Origin: Cocos nucifera
Taxonomy: Eukaryota; Streptophyta; Magnoliopsida; Arecales; Arecaceae
DNA: 64,000 nucleotides
Direction: 5' to 3'
Assembly (NCBI GenBank): GCA_006176705.1
Contig: QRFJ01001015.1
Location: 229,129-293,128, forward strand
This document shows positions 23,282 through 35,595 of the stretch, one piece after another. A program made the translations under genes and the position numbers. Each line of letters begins with the position of its first letter. Positions within the stretch are counted from its first letter, which is position 1. The notes beneath the pieces were generated by a model. The model made no database searches, had not been told where the DNA came from, and saw nothing but the letters and a program-made list of their open reading frames with translations.

Positions 23282-24880
23282 ATTTACATCCACTTTTCTC
23301 ATCTTCGCTATTAACAAATTCCTATTAAATTTCATTTCTGCAACTTGATGAAAATTTATTAGGTTATAGGATAGCAAAATGGAGTTGAATTATGGCAAAA
23401 TCGACACCGGGGGAAACAAAACATATTTATTTTGTTACATTATTCTTTAGCCAATCCTTGGGCTGTCTTGAACAGCAGAAAATATATAATTTAGAAGTTA
23501 AGCCTTACGAGAAACATGAGTTTAGTCAAACATTGCAAACAATTCTAATCTAGACTTTGTTGTAGTTCAACTAGTTCACAATAGTTGAATTGATCGTCTT
23601 AAATCAAAGGTTTAAGTTTGTCTCGGAAAATATGATAAATCTACTAGCATAAACATATGCTTAAAACTCATCGTTTCACTCAAAGATAATTTTATATCTT
23701 TGTAAAGAGAATTTAATGAAACTCCACTCAATTGCCACATTAAACCTGAATTATTTTCACAACTTTATTCCCAAATTATGCAGAATATACCACAATATTG
23801 TAGCATCAAAATTCATTAAACACATTGATATGATATCTAATAGACTCATTTCAATGACTTATGAATAATTTACCTTTTACATAAAGACTGAAAAAAAAAA
23901 GTGATAAGAGGAACATGGAACCAAATTTCATTTCCAAAAGAAAATTCCATAATAAGTAGGCCATCCTCGTTAGGAACCCTGCTTTTCCTTGGTCTAGCTA
24001 GTTCACTGATCTGTCAGAAAGTGGAACCAAATAATGAAAAAACTATATCAATAGCAAAAATAAAGTATGAAATACAAGCTTTTCAAATCAAACATATTAT
24101 ATAGTAAGACTAGTGCATTACCTATCATTTTGTTTTGTATTTAAAATATACTTGGAAGTATATGCTTGCTTAAGCAAGCATGTTTTCCGTTACAAACGAT
24201 TAGACAAACTACCTTAGCAATGTTTATTTGGAGATCGATCTTTTCAAAAGCTTAACATTTGTAACTAAAGAGTCTCATCCTTCATTGGACTCTATGTGAT
24301 TCATAATATTTTTGTAATAGGTAGCCATTGCCATGCATCAGAAAGTCCATGACCTACAAAACCATTCTAATCGAAATATATTTGGGGAAAAAATCCACCT
24401 TCTCATGTCATCTTTATCATCATCAGAAAAAATTTTGTTCACTGTGCTCAAAGCTCGGGCTTGTAGATGATTATAATTAGTCTTATAGAAAGATTAATTA
24501 CATAATATACGACAAACCTTACGTTTTACAATTCTAAAAATAACTATGATGGCTCTGCAGATAAAGTGTCTAAAACATTTCATATAACTTTAACGTTGAA
24601 AGTAATTGTTTGCTTCGACAAACGAATATTTTAGATAATGAGAAATCACCAATGATGGTTATGCAAAGAAATAATTTTAACAGTGTTTTTCCCTACAAAA
24701 GTTTTATATATATATATATATATAAAAGAATATCATCATTCATCGGATTCTATGTTTAATAGGATTATATAATATATAGTTATTAACGTGAACCATACGG
24801 TCCATAAAGTGCAAAGCCATTCTAGTGGAAATATATGTGAAAGAAAAATCACCTTTTATATATATATTTTGTTGACATTT
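23282..24880. other. AT-rich spacer with local duplication
   Basis: No gene recognised. A stretch of about 270 bp at roughly 24200-24480 resembles 24680-24950 (shared landmarks: TGGACTCTATGTGATTCATA against CGGATTCTATG, CCATTCTA.T.GAAATATAT, and the block around GCTCGGGCTTGTAGATG against GGTTGGGCTTTTGTATTA). The second copy includes the last exon and 3' region of the LEUNIG-like gene, so the first is probably a worn duplicate of that 3' end. Confidence 0.5.
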
Positions 24881-24903
24881 GAAGAAGCTTTTTTCTCGAT
24901 GCT

Positions 24904-27900
24904 TCAAGGTTGGGCTTTTGTATTATCGTCACCAGCACCATCTTCTGGAAAGGATTGAGATTCCACGCTGTTTCCGTTATTTTCCTTCACTTGCTCGTCC
25001 ACTAGCTCATTCTGTGTAGAGAGAAGACGTGATGATCAACCAAAGAATGAAAAAAATAATAATACACTTGATAATTTTAATGAAATATTACAATAGTTTT
25101 GATATATCTTCTCATTATCTTTTGCAAAATTATCCATGTTTGCCTTTTCAGCAATGCCAAAGGTTTCAAAATTAATTCCAGATGTTGGTGCATGCGCCGC
25201 AAGATGTCATCGGAGTCAGAGAAGTAGCACTAGAAGGGCCAACAAAGCTCCGGATTGTGCATCATCTTTAACACTATAATGTAATAGTTCCTTTCTATTA
25301 TTCCTACGACTGTTCGGAGCTACAGCCATAGATTCGATCTCTTCCGTGAACCTGAGTGTTAATCCAGTAAACTGAAAAAGATCTAAGAAAGATAAGAGAA
25401 ACTAGAATTTTGGTGTTGGAATCAGAGAAAAGAGAGAAGAGAGTTAGAAAAAAAAGCTCAATTATATTCTTCTTCTCTCGTAAAAGTTACAATATCCTGA
25501 TTTATATACCCTAGAGTTTCCACATAGACCCTAATAAACCACAGCTCAAAAACTTTCTTAGACTAACCCAATAAATAAAAACACTCGTCGAGTCCAAGTC
25601 TAACATGCTCTCATCCCCTGGATCTAATCCCAACCCATATATGAAGCCTCCTTAAGACCTCTCAAACCAGGCCTTAAGATCCCTAGGATCAACCCAGACC
25701 CTCGCATAACTCTGCCTGCGCACTAAGCCGGCTCAGTCTCAGCACTGAGCCGGCTAAGTTCCACTGGGTCAGCTCAGTCTGAAACTGAACCAGCCCAGTT
25801 GTGTGCCATGCCTGCAGTCCCGAAACTCGATCTTTCTGTTTTACCTGTGCTCTGAGATTTAGTCGATCCAGTTTTGGACTAAGTCGACTAATCTACAGAA
25901 AATCTTCCTTCTACAGTCTTGATTCTTCGGCTTTGGTTCCTTACTCCATCTTAAATCTCAAATCTCCAAAGCATCAACCAAGCCCCTTGAGGCCCTCAAT
26001 ACCCGAACCTCAAGCCCGTGAAGAGTTATATGCCGCCTTGAGGCCCTCAATACCCGAACCTCAAGCCCATGAAGAGTTATATGCCGCCTCTATGTTAGGA
26101 TAACTCATGTTCTAGTCCTAGGACCACACCTATCCTAGCCTCCCCGGAGCCCTCACCCTGACTCCACCAGTGGCCTCCCAAGGCTTGGGAGCACCACACC
26201 ACCTGCAATCTCCACTTTAGTGCACCTAAGTCTTGGCACACCTGACAACATCCTCCTGCACGATCCTACTGTCCCTACATATCCTGATAGCCCCTCGTGC
26301 TCATCTTGCCACTACCATTCTTCTTTAACTGCTGAGCTCCCTTTGAGGCCTTCGGGATGACCGCCTCCATCGCTAAAGTTCTTGGCTTGTTTCTCTGCAC
26401 CATCTTTGGAGTTATAGGTATCCTTCTACTTGACAACTACATCATTTATCCTGAACTTCTTTGGAGATCATGCAACGTTTCTTTACCGGCACTCACCGCA
26501 TATCCTGATGCTCCACCTGACACTGTCCCCTAAGAGCCACGCCTATCTTCCTGCACAATTTTCTCCACCTGGATCTGTACAGCCCTGGCACTGATGCTGG
26601 GATATAGGTCCTCCCTCTGCACCCCTCTACTTTGAACCCGAGTCATAGCTTCCTCCACCAGTGAAGCCACTTCTGTCCGATGCTCCACCTGGAACTGAAG
26701 TCCCCCTGATACCGCAGAAGTCGACTCTGTCTCCGAGTCTTCCGAGGCCAACTATTCAATGTTGCACTACTGGACCTGCCGCTGTACCTCGAACACCGTC
26801 GCTGATCCTTCGGATCCTCTGCACTTTGCAGACCTGTCCGAAACCATCTCAGATACACCGTACCCTATGGGCTTCTCCGAGACCACCAAGAGCTCATCCA
26901 AATCTTTACTTTCAGCAACTGTACTGATGAAATTCGAGCCTTCTCCTCCCTTGTACTTCTTTCAAAGCGGACACTCTCGCTTAAAGTGCCATGCTTCTCC
27001 ATACTTGAAGCATCTCTTGGATTCCTTGCTATCCCTCTGTTTGCCCTTCTTCTTTCCTTTCCTGTGCTTCCCTGAAACCACAAGACCTTCTGGAAGACCT
27101 CCCTCTTTGTCATCCATTCCTACTGCTCGTTAGATCTGAGCACTGATACGATCTTTTCATATACCAGTATCTTCTTACCATACAATAAAGTTGTCATCAA
27201 CGGATCGAAGCTCTTGAATAGCAAACACAGCAACAATAGACTTTTATCCTCCTCTTCTAAATCCATTCCTATATCAAGCAAGTCCATGCTCATCCGATCG
27301 AACAACTAAATATGCCCCACAACATTCTCGCCCTCCTACATTCGAAGGCTATACAGTTGCTTCTTCAGCATCAACTTATTGTACATGTTCTTCCCCATAT
27401 ACAACTGCTACAACCTTGACCATAATCCCTTGGATGTTCTCTCCTCCAATACACCAAAGAAAACCTCATCCACCAAACAAGTCCTAATCGTGGCACATGC
27501 CCTTTTCTCTAAGGATACCCATTTTTTGTCTGTGATCTCCTTCAATCTATCTTCCAAGGCTGAATCCAACCTCATCTGATCTAACAGATCCTCCATCCTT
27601 ACCATTTACATCGTGAAACTTTTTTTCATTAAACTTCTCTAATCCTATCTTCAATCCGCTGTTCTCCATGATCAATCTGAATCAAAAAATAGCAAACAGA
27701 TAAATCTGAGAAATACCTTGACTAGAGATGATGGACAGCAGCCATGCGATCTCTTCCTTCCTCACGAAGTCTGGAGAAAGCCTTTAGATCTGAATCTCGC
27801 TGTTAATCTCTACTGAAAACTGATCTTCTTCCTTCTTCACGCTCAACCTGACTCTGATACCAATTATTGTTCCTACGGCTGCTCGGAGCCACAGCCGTAG

Positions 27901-30900
27901 ATCCGATCTCTTACGTGAACCTGAGTGTTAATCTAGCAAACTAAAGAAGATCTAAGAAAGATGAGAGAAGCTAGGATTTTGGTGTTGGAATCAGAGAGAA
28001 GAAAGTTAGGGAGAAAAGCTCAATTATATTCTCCTTCTCTTGTAAAAGTTACAATGTCCTGATTTATATACCCTAGAGTTTCCATATGAATCCTAATAAA
28101 CCCCAGCTCAAAAACTTTCTTAGGCTAACTCAATACATGAAAGCACTCACCAAGCCCAAGTCTTACATGCTCTCATCCCCCGAATCTAATCCCAATCCAT
28201 ACATTAATTAGTCCCCTTAAGACCTCTCAAATCAGGCCTTAAGACCCCTATGATCAATCCAAATCCTAGTCCAAAATAGATCCTCGCGCAACTCTATCCA
28301 CGCACTGAGCCGGCTCAGTCTCAGCATTGAGCCAGCTAAGTTCCACTAGGCCGTTTCAGTTTGGCTAAGTTTCACTGGGTCGGCTTATTTTGAAACTGAG
28401 CCGGCCTAGTTCTGTGTCGTGCCTACAGTTCCAAAACTCGATCTTTCTATTTTGTCTATGCTCTGAGACTTAGCCGACCTAGTTTTGGATTGAACCGACT
28501 AACCTGCAGAAAATCTTTCTTCTGCAGTCTTGATTTTTTGACTTTGATTTCTTGCTCCATCTTGAATCTCAGATTTTCGAAGGACCAACCAAGCCCTTTG
28601 AGGCCCTCAATATCCGAACCTCAAGCCCATGAAGAGTTACATGCCGCCTCCATTCTAGGACAACTTCTGTCCTAGCCCTAGAACCACATCTGTCCTAGCC
28701 TTTTCGGAGTCCTCATCCCGACTCCTTCCGTGGCCTCCTAAGACTTGAGAGCACCACACCACCTACACTTTCTTTTCTTGTAGACTATCAAAATAACAAT
28801 TTAAGAATTATTTATTCCATTCAAAATATAAATATATGATATATTAATGACACGCAATCAACTTGTTAGAATTATTAAGCCCTAAATTGATCACTAATTT
28901 TCACATTTAAGTTTCAAATGAATAACAAACATAAGCCAAGAAATTACATTAGCAATTCAATATTTTTTTTTAAAAAAAAGTATAGAAATGAAAACAATAA
29001 TAAGCAAATAATATGAGATATTGTGCTATGATTAGAATACTATTTCGACGGGCATATCTTTCAATAGAACAAGATAATCTAAGAAAGTGTTAATAATATT
29101 GAAAAGAACTACCTCTTCTTCTGCCATAGTCATAACCATTACTTTTTGAACGGATGAACTACCAATCTGGTTGATGTTTTTATTAAAATTATTATCCAAA
29201 AGACCTAGAATTAGTGGATCCATATTATTGGAATTGTCCATTACAGATACATGCAATCCTTGTGCTGGTGATTGTTCTTGGTGCCAAGTAAATGAATGAA
29301 GTTGTGGAACTTGGTTTGAACACACTAATGGTGGATTTATTCCCTTTTGTCTCACGCTTGAAAAAGTTGGATCAAATCCCTGTAGAGAAAATTGGCATAT
29401 TATCTTTATCAATAAAAGTAACATATGTAAGAATGTAGGAAGCAAGTAAACATTCCATAATAAGCCACTTACAGAGTGTGGCCAACCAATTAGCTTATCT
29501 TGACCTGCATAAGAATGAAAAATATTTTTTTTGATATAGAAGACGTGAGACATAGAATTATTCTAGTCATACACTTAAAGACCTAAATTTTTATAGTTTT
29601 TTAACCTTGTGAATTGTAATTTCAAGAGATAGTGAACCCACCATGGTAAAATTTCAAGAGATATTGGAACCTGAAATATATTGTTATTTTAGATTATAAA
29701 AGGATATAAAAACAAAAATAATTAAACCACTGATGGATCTAATGAACCATGGTCTTTCAAGAAAAACTAGGTTTCTTCTATTTAATAAAACTTAGTTCTT
29801 TTAATGTATTCTATATATGCTAGACTAAGATCTATTCTCTTAGCCCAAATCATTTGAAAAGTCAGAACTTCTAGTTGCCTTTTTTGTGCATCATAGGAAG
29901 TAGCTAGTTCTTCTTCATAAATTGATATAATAATACCATAAAAATTATAATATTAAGTGCATAAAAAATATAAGATAAATCGAAGTTTCATATAAACTAA
30001 CTCAAGAATATTGCATAAATAAGCAGGAAACAAATAAAAATTATATAATACAATATATTAAAATAAGATAAAAAACCAAGTATTAAGTATTTTTTCGATA
30101 AAAATAAATTGTAGAAGTTGCAAAAATACTAAAGTGTAATTGCTTTAACCTCCCTCAAGGAGTTATAATCTTCATTTGATTAATTATTTGTACTAACAAT
30201 AAAGATATGCATTTGTATACTTTAGCTCTTGATCAAGTCAATAAAAAAGCTAAATTAGTAAAATGATAAGTTCCTTTGATTATATAGATTAAATAGAAAA
30301 TTTAGGCATAAGCCGACTAATATCAAACAATCTAGATGTATGCAAATTGATATTTGGCATACCACATAATTCCATTGGTGGAGATTTAATCAGTCGAGCA
30401 TGCTTCGAACCCTGCAAAATAGATTTCTAATCCATAATTGTTGCTTGTAGCTAATTTAGTTTATTGACAGTATGTGATGGTACACACCAAAATCATGTTA
30501 TTATTTTTTTAATCTCACATTCATTTTATAAGATGAATCAAACTAAATCTTATAATCATCATATTAATTTATAGTATAGAAGAAGATTCTAAATTATTAT
30601 AATATAAATTAATATTTTGATTTTTAAAAATAATTATTGAATAATAAACTTCATTTCTAAGTTTGATCAAGTCTTTTTATATAGAAGTAGATAGAGGCAC
30701 CAATTTGATAACTAATATTTGTTAATTAATTATAAATTAATAAACTTCATGATATAACCTATGATAATCTAAAAAGTATATCTATTATTAGCACATATAA
30801 AATAATGATTTAAATAAATATTCAATTGTTTTGCACCTTAATTGAATCAAAATAATTATATAAATTATGAAATTGAATATTTTGGAAAATGCTTACCATT

Positions 30901-31892
30901 AGTAGGGAGCCATGGAAATTTAAATGTTGCACTTGCCTATGACACAAAAACAATTTGCACATCATAACTTCAAATTAACCAAACAAAAATCTAAGTGCAT
31001 GACTTTCATATTTGAAATTTTATCAACTATAAAAGATATACCCAAGATGATCATATGCAGGTGTACTCCTAGATCTTTTGTCTTGTTGCATGTCTCCAAA
31101 GAAGTTTTTAGGTTGCCGGGCCCCAGTTTCATCTATGCTAGCAAATTGACGTATCAAGGCGCATTGCCTCTCATTCTCTTGATTTCTCATCAAGGGAAAA
31201 CAATGTAAAATACAATTAGTTGATGTCCCTTGTGGTGTCATATTGCGGTGCATTTGAAGCCACGGATCTTGCTTATTTGATCTTTTAATGGGCTCCAATA
31301 GAAGCTCCTGAGAAGTAAAAAGAGGAAATGTGAGATCAATTAAAAAAAAATACTTTCAAAAAAATTAACAAATGGGGAAATGACATACTTTTAGAGACTA
31401 GTTTGGCATAATAAGGGATGCTTCATGTTTTCTTTTTACCTTCTGGATGGTTCCTTGACCTTCACCACTTGATTGCTTTTGAAAGTATAAGTCACTAAAG
31501 ATTGACCACCAATCAAGCAGGAAATTGCTATGAGAGTCATCAAGAATTTCTGAAATAATTACAAAAATATTTAGTTTATACATATGGATATTCCGCATAA
31601 TTTTCATTAAGGATGCATGATCGCAATCTCACCATACAAGAATTTGCAAAATTGATCATGAAAAGAATCCTTACCCATGGGTTCATCCGGGATGTTCACT
31701 TCATTTTTAAAAGCTTGGGCAGTAGCATGGAAGTTTCTTTTCAGCAAATAATCATGGATATAATGCCTAAGCCTACAAACAAAAATCAAACCTAAGAGGT
31801 TAATTTTCGAGATACAACTAGGTAAAAAAGAAAAAATAAGAAGCAATATTGCTGTCTCACATCATTTCGGCATCCTGACGTTGCGAATCCAT
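24904..31892 (-). CDS. LEUNIG-like LisH/LUFS protein, truncated, no WD40 part
   Basis: Related to LEUNIG/LEUNIG_HOMOLOG, Groucho-type transcriptional corepressors that bind SEUSS through the LisH/LUFS region and act in the nucleus. Exons (minus): 31892-31861, 31772-31675, 31549-31440, 31307-31042, 30936-30897, 30411-30363, 29504-29473, 29379-29113. All join with GT-AG borders and in phase, giving 298 open codons. The start is MDSQRQDAEMM; the LisH motif is RHYIHDYLLKRNFHATAQAF, then NFLLDWWSIFSDLYFQKQ (LUFS). The middle has KLIGWPHSGFDPTFSSVRQ, matching the family's KGWPLTGLDQLR block. Downstream candidates are about 25255-25107 (GPSSATSLTPMTS, then MDNFAKDNEK in another frame) and 25011-24904 (NELVDEQVKENNGNSVESQS), which ends in TGA before any WD40 repeat. 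Family members are normally 700-900 residues. A copia element lies in the intron after exon 8. It is either a decaying gene or a short LisH-only protein; the 3' end is uncertain. Confidence 0.7.
25296..26207 (-). mobile_element. 3' LTR of gag-only copia element
   Basis: Direct repeat of 27865-28767: shared blocks include CGATCTCTT.CGTGAACCTGA, TTTATATACCCTAGAGTTTC and GAGCACCACACCACCT. It carries one extra copy of the segment around CCTTGAGGCCCTCAATACCC (25986-26095) compared with its partner. Confidence 0.85.
26865..27605 (-). pseudogene. copia gag of the gag-only element
   Basis: N-terminal part 27605-27408 (MEDLLDQMRLDSALEDRLKE, KKWVSLEKRACATIRTCLVD, SKGLWSRL), middle 27305-27120 (EEEDKSLLLLCLLFKSFDPL, TTLLYGKKILVYEKIVSVLR), both typical UBN2-type gag. 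A zinc knuckle follows near 27010-26965 as CFKYGEAWHFKREC, in which the second cysteine of CX2CX4HX4C is Tyr. The frame is broken by indels between the pieces. The remaining interior, 26530-26860, has only short unrecognised frames. Confidence 0.78.
27851..27862 (-). other. primer-binding site of gag-only copia element
   Basis: Minus strand TGGTATCAGAGT, one mismatch from the initiator tRNA-Met complement, immediately inside the LTR at 27865. Confidence 0.8.
27865..28767 (-). mobile_element. 5' LTR of gag-only copia element
   Basis: Starts TGTAGGTGG on the minus strand at 28767 and ends GGAACAATA at 27865. Next to the primer site on one side and the CTTTC duplication on the other. Confidence 0.85.
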
Positions 31893-32336
31893 GATCATTT
31901 GAAGAAATTTAATGAAAAGAAGAAGCTAAATCACCGGATATTGTAGGCTATCAAGGTTGGGAGCGGCGAAAGGGGCTGAGGGGTGAAAGGGCATTTATTT
32001 TAGAAAGGCTTCCAGATGCATGAATTGCAAGAGCTAAAATTGGAAATTTGATGGTCGTTGGATACGCTATTTTGATCTCTGAAGGAAGGTGCGATACGCT
32101 TATTCAAAGCGTGATTCAATGGAAAGCGATGAGAAGAGGAAACGGGACACAAGAGAAGAAGAGGTGGATAGAGATGCGAGTGCAAGCCATTTGTTAGCCA
32201 AGGAACACTAGATAGCCATGTAGAGGAGAAACTTTGTCTTAATTGTTGGTTCCTTAAAATCAGAGAATCTCAAGTTGTGGAGATGACCTAGCTAGAGGGA
32301 GGGAGGGAGGGAGAGAGAGAGAGAGAGAGAGAGAGA
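31893..32336 (-). promoter_or_regulatory. 5' region of LEUNIG-like gene with (CT)n tract
   Basis: Upstream of the ATG at 31892. A (GA)n microsatellite at 32295-32336 reads as (CT)n in the gene direction, about 400 bases before the start. CT-rich tracts of this kind are frequent in plant 5' leaders and core promoters. No clear TATA box was assigned. Confidence 0.35.
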
Positions 32337-32339
32337 TGA

Positions 32340-34495
32340 TGTTAAATCAAACATATATTGATTGTTAAATAACTAAGTTGGCATAACAATAAGATGTAAA
32401 ACCAAAGTAGGATGTTGCAAGAGGGAGAGATAGAAGACATACAAGTAAATCCAAATTATTTAGCTTGTTTCATAAGCTGGGAGTTGTGATAAGATGGACA
32501 TGGAAAGGAAGTATATATCTTGATCTCATAATATCTGTACACTGTATTTTAAGGGTAAGGGCGCCTGAACATGATTGAGTTCAGTACTCTTTGGTGACCT
32601 ATTATTAGAGAGGAACATGTATTGTGCTTTCTTGTAATCTTTGGAGGATGAAGCTCCTAGATAGATCCCTTGACTGTGCTTTTACGTTGAGCTTGAAGCG
32701 TGCTAATTGGGGCAATCATTGGTTAGACTTTTTGGGTACCAGGCAAATGGTACATCCTTTTTTTTTTCTTCTTCTTCTTTTTTTTTTTTTTTTTTTTTGG
32801 GATGAACAAATGGTAGGTCTTTGCTTTGCAAAAAGTGTAACCTAATGGTCGCAGCTAGCAACAAATATTTGAGATATGCAATGGAGGTGGGTGGAGAAAG
32901 AACACCTGGGACTTGATATCTCTGGACTGTAAAAAATATTTCAGGTTGGTCATCCTAAACTCAAACATCATTTTAAGTGGCAGTTGAGCTCCAATGGAGG
33001 AGCAGGTGGTACCGATGGACTAATGAGGCACCAGCAGCCATCGAGGATCTTGCGCGTGAGAGAGACCGAGAAAGAGAGAGCGGTGGTGACGGGTTCTTCT
33101 CGTCAAAGGGTGTGTTATTTGCGGGCCCAACGCCGAGCTCGTGGCGGCAGGTGGCATCTCTTTTGATGCTTCAGTCATCAAGCTGAGTTGAGCGTAATCG
33201 GGATGTCACTTATGTGAGGCAAACTCTAAAAATAGAGCAGTTTATTATTGAGAGGTTGAATGGATTCAGGACGGAGAGAAAGCAACCTGCACCCATCCCT
33301 CCTATCCTGGATGTTGCTGGGATGCGCATTTCTTATATTTATTGGAAGACGAATAGTATGATGAATTGGATTGCCTTCAATTTATTGATATTTTATATTC
33401 TAATTTTATTGAATATATTTATATTAGGTTAGTATAATTAATTTAATTTTATAAAAAAAATATCGATACGTCTTCAACCACCATCAAGACGGGAGACATG
33501 GAGAAAAAAAGAAAAAATATCAACTAATACTTCTTAGCGAGCACCAGCGGCGGGAGAGTTGTTACGAGGAATACTTTATGTTCTTATTTTTTTTTTCTTT
33601 TTCTTTTCATTCTACTCGTGCTTGCTCTGTTTTTTTAATTATTATTTTAATAGAAGTGGCTAATTCATATAAGACTAGCGTGAATACGTATAATAACATT
33701 AAAATGTAAACTATCCCTAAAAACTTCCGGCTATTCAGTCCATTCGACGACCATCGAGCCCTCTTTAAAGTCACCATACCAACTTTACCAAAAAAAAAAA
33801 ATCACCGTACCAGAAAAATAAAAAATAAAAAGACCTTTTTTTGGCCTCACATGATTGAGTGGTCGAGTGGTTCCAAGTGCGTACCAGACCTTTTCATAGG
33901 CTAAATTAGTTTTGCCTAAAGATCAACATAATTTGCTTAAGCTCTGGCTTAATTTGGCCCGCTCTCCAATCTTACCTTCCACGCACAAGCTCAGGCTTAG
34001 AGCCCGGACTTCATAACTATTTTTATTTTTAAAAATACTAAAAATATTAAAAACTATATATTTTTAAAATACTAAAATAAATAAATAAATATTATCCATA
34101 ATTTATAATTAGCCTTGTTAGGTTCACGTATCAACAACAATTATCTATGGATTTATCAAACATAAACAGATAATATAAGGGAAATAAAAACTCCAGTCCA
34201 AGCATAGTCCGTTGGTTAGGGCTACTCACCTCATGAATAAAGCTAGGAATAATATTTTGTGCATCACATAGTGTATAGCAAAATAAACTTGGAGCACACC
34301 ATCTAATCATATTAGAGCATGTTGCACAAGTAATAATAAAATAACATTTAATACCACTTAATTTTGTTCCATTATATTTTTATTGATGAAAACAATCTTT
34401 TCCTTCATAAAATAAAAAAAAAATAATATTATGACTTCCTGATATTATATAACATAACAAGAAGCCATAATAAAGCAACAAAAAATCATAATAAA
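32340..34495. other. AT-rich spacer
   Basis: No gene recognised. Short frames at 32977-33186 and 33214-33432 resemble nothing. Contains mixed poly-T/CTT between near-repeats (32744-32815), an A-tail insertion (33771-33812), and two stretches with weak tRNA-like A boxes (about 33850 and 34200). Confidence 0.5.
33771..33812 (+). mobile_element. solitary A-tail between direct repeats
   Basis: TCACCATACCA (33771) and TCACCGTACCA (33802) flank CTTTACC followed by A(13). One mismatch in 11 bp. Same tail type, TACC-A(n), as 5728-5776 and 53674-53720. Confidence 0.5.
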
Positions 34496-34499
34496 TAAC

Positions 34500-34975
34500 A
34501 GAAAGTCATGTATATTATTCAGGATGCCATATATATTAACAAAAAATCATATAATGCATTGAAAATCGATATATATTATTCAGAAAGTTATATATATTCA
34601 CAAGAAGTCATATATATTGTTCGAAATATCATATATATCCATAGAAAATTATATATATTATTTAGAATATCATATAGATTCATAGAAAGTCATATAAAAT
34701 ATCAGGAAGATATATTTATTATTCAAAATATTTTATAAAAATACAAAAAATCATATATAATGTTTAAGATGCCATATATATTTACAGAAAATCATATATA
34801 TTGTTCAAGATGTCATATATATTTACAAAAAATTATATAAGATATCAGAAAATCATAATATACTCATATAAAGTTATAATAATCATAGGGTATCATATAA
34901 AGAAACATGAAATCATAAATATTATTTACGATATCATATATATTCATAGGAAGTCATATAAGGCATAAGAAAGTA
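34500..34975. repeat. AT-rich minisatellite, period about 40 bp
   Basis: Degenerate tandem units of the form (A/G)AAGTCATATATATTATTCA followed by (A/G)(A/G)ATATCATATATATTCATAG, at least ten copies with indels. A chance frame of 76 codons at 34508-34738 merely translates the repeat. Confidence 0.75.
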
Positions 34976-35510
34976 GAACAGAGAAAAAATATATTTTCGT
35001 CAGCAAAAATCTGATGGTAAAAAAAAAGCTGAGAAAAATTAAATACCATTTCATTATTACTTACACTATATAATTCAATATAATTGAATGGTGTGCTCCA
35101 TATCAATTTTGCTATATCGTATGCAGTGTACAAAAAATTACTTATAGAGCTAGTGCAAATTGGACGTTCCAATCAGGAATCCAAACAGTTGACCAGGTCC
35201 ATTGCAAGGCTTTTGGTATGGATCCCCAGACTTATTGTAGGATTTGGGCCAATCAAGGCCTTGCATAAATGACTACAAAAAGATTTTCCATTGTATCAAC
35301 TAAAAATCATCACATGAATTAGTTAGTTAGCTACGACAATACATTATACAACTAGTACGAGCTGTGAAATTAGACATAAGGACTGATTTGGTGGTAAGAA
35401 AATTTTCAGGACTTTCCTTCGGTTACTCAAAGTCTGTGTAATGTTATGATTGATATGCATACATGGGTGTGATTATAATACACAAGAAATACAAGATTTT
35501 GTACCCATTG

Positions 35511-35595
<85 letters not shown>

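Larger units (their letters stand above)
25296..28767 (-). mobile_element. gag-only Ty1/copia element (TR-GAG type)
   Basis: Two LTRs of about 0.9 kb (25296-26207 and 27865-28767) enclose only 1.66 kb, which encodes a copia gag and no protease, integrase or RT. The target-site duplication CTTTC is at 25291-25295 and 28768-28772. The primer site TTGGTATCAGAG adjoins the 5' LTR on the minus strand. The purine-rich AAAGTGGAGAT (26208-26218, minus) precedes the 3' LTR. Terminal-repeat elements with only gag are known in plants and depend on other elements. It sits in the intron after exon 8 of the LEUNIG-like gene, on the same strand as the gene. Confidence 0.85.

Noticed and set aside
24700..24730. 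Short (TA)n tract near the 3' end of the LEUNIG-like gene
   Set aside because: Too short to list separately; ordinary AT-rich variation.
33848..33895. tRNA-Ser/Leu-like A box (GGTCGAGTGGTTCC)
   Set aside because: No B box or pairing arms follow, so neither tRNA gene nor SINE can be supported.
34195..34260. tRNA-Glu-like 5' half (TAGTCCGTTGGTTAGG)
   Set aside because: No matching T arm or acceptor stem; probably chance or a very old SINE fragment.
34508..34738. 76-codon frame rich in I, Y and S
   Set aside because: It is a translation of the AT minisatellite.
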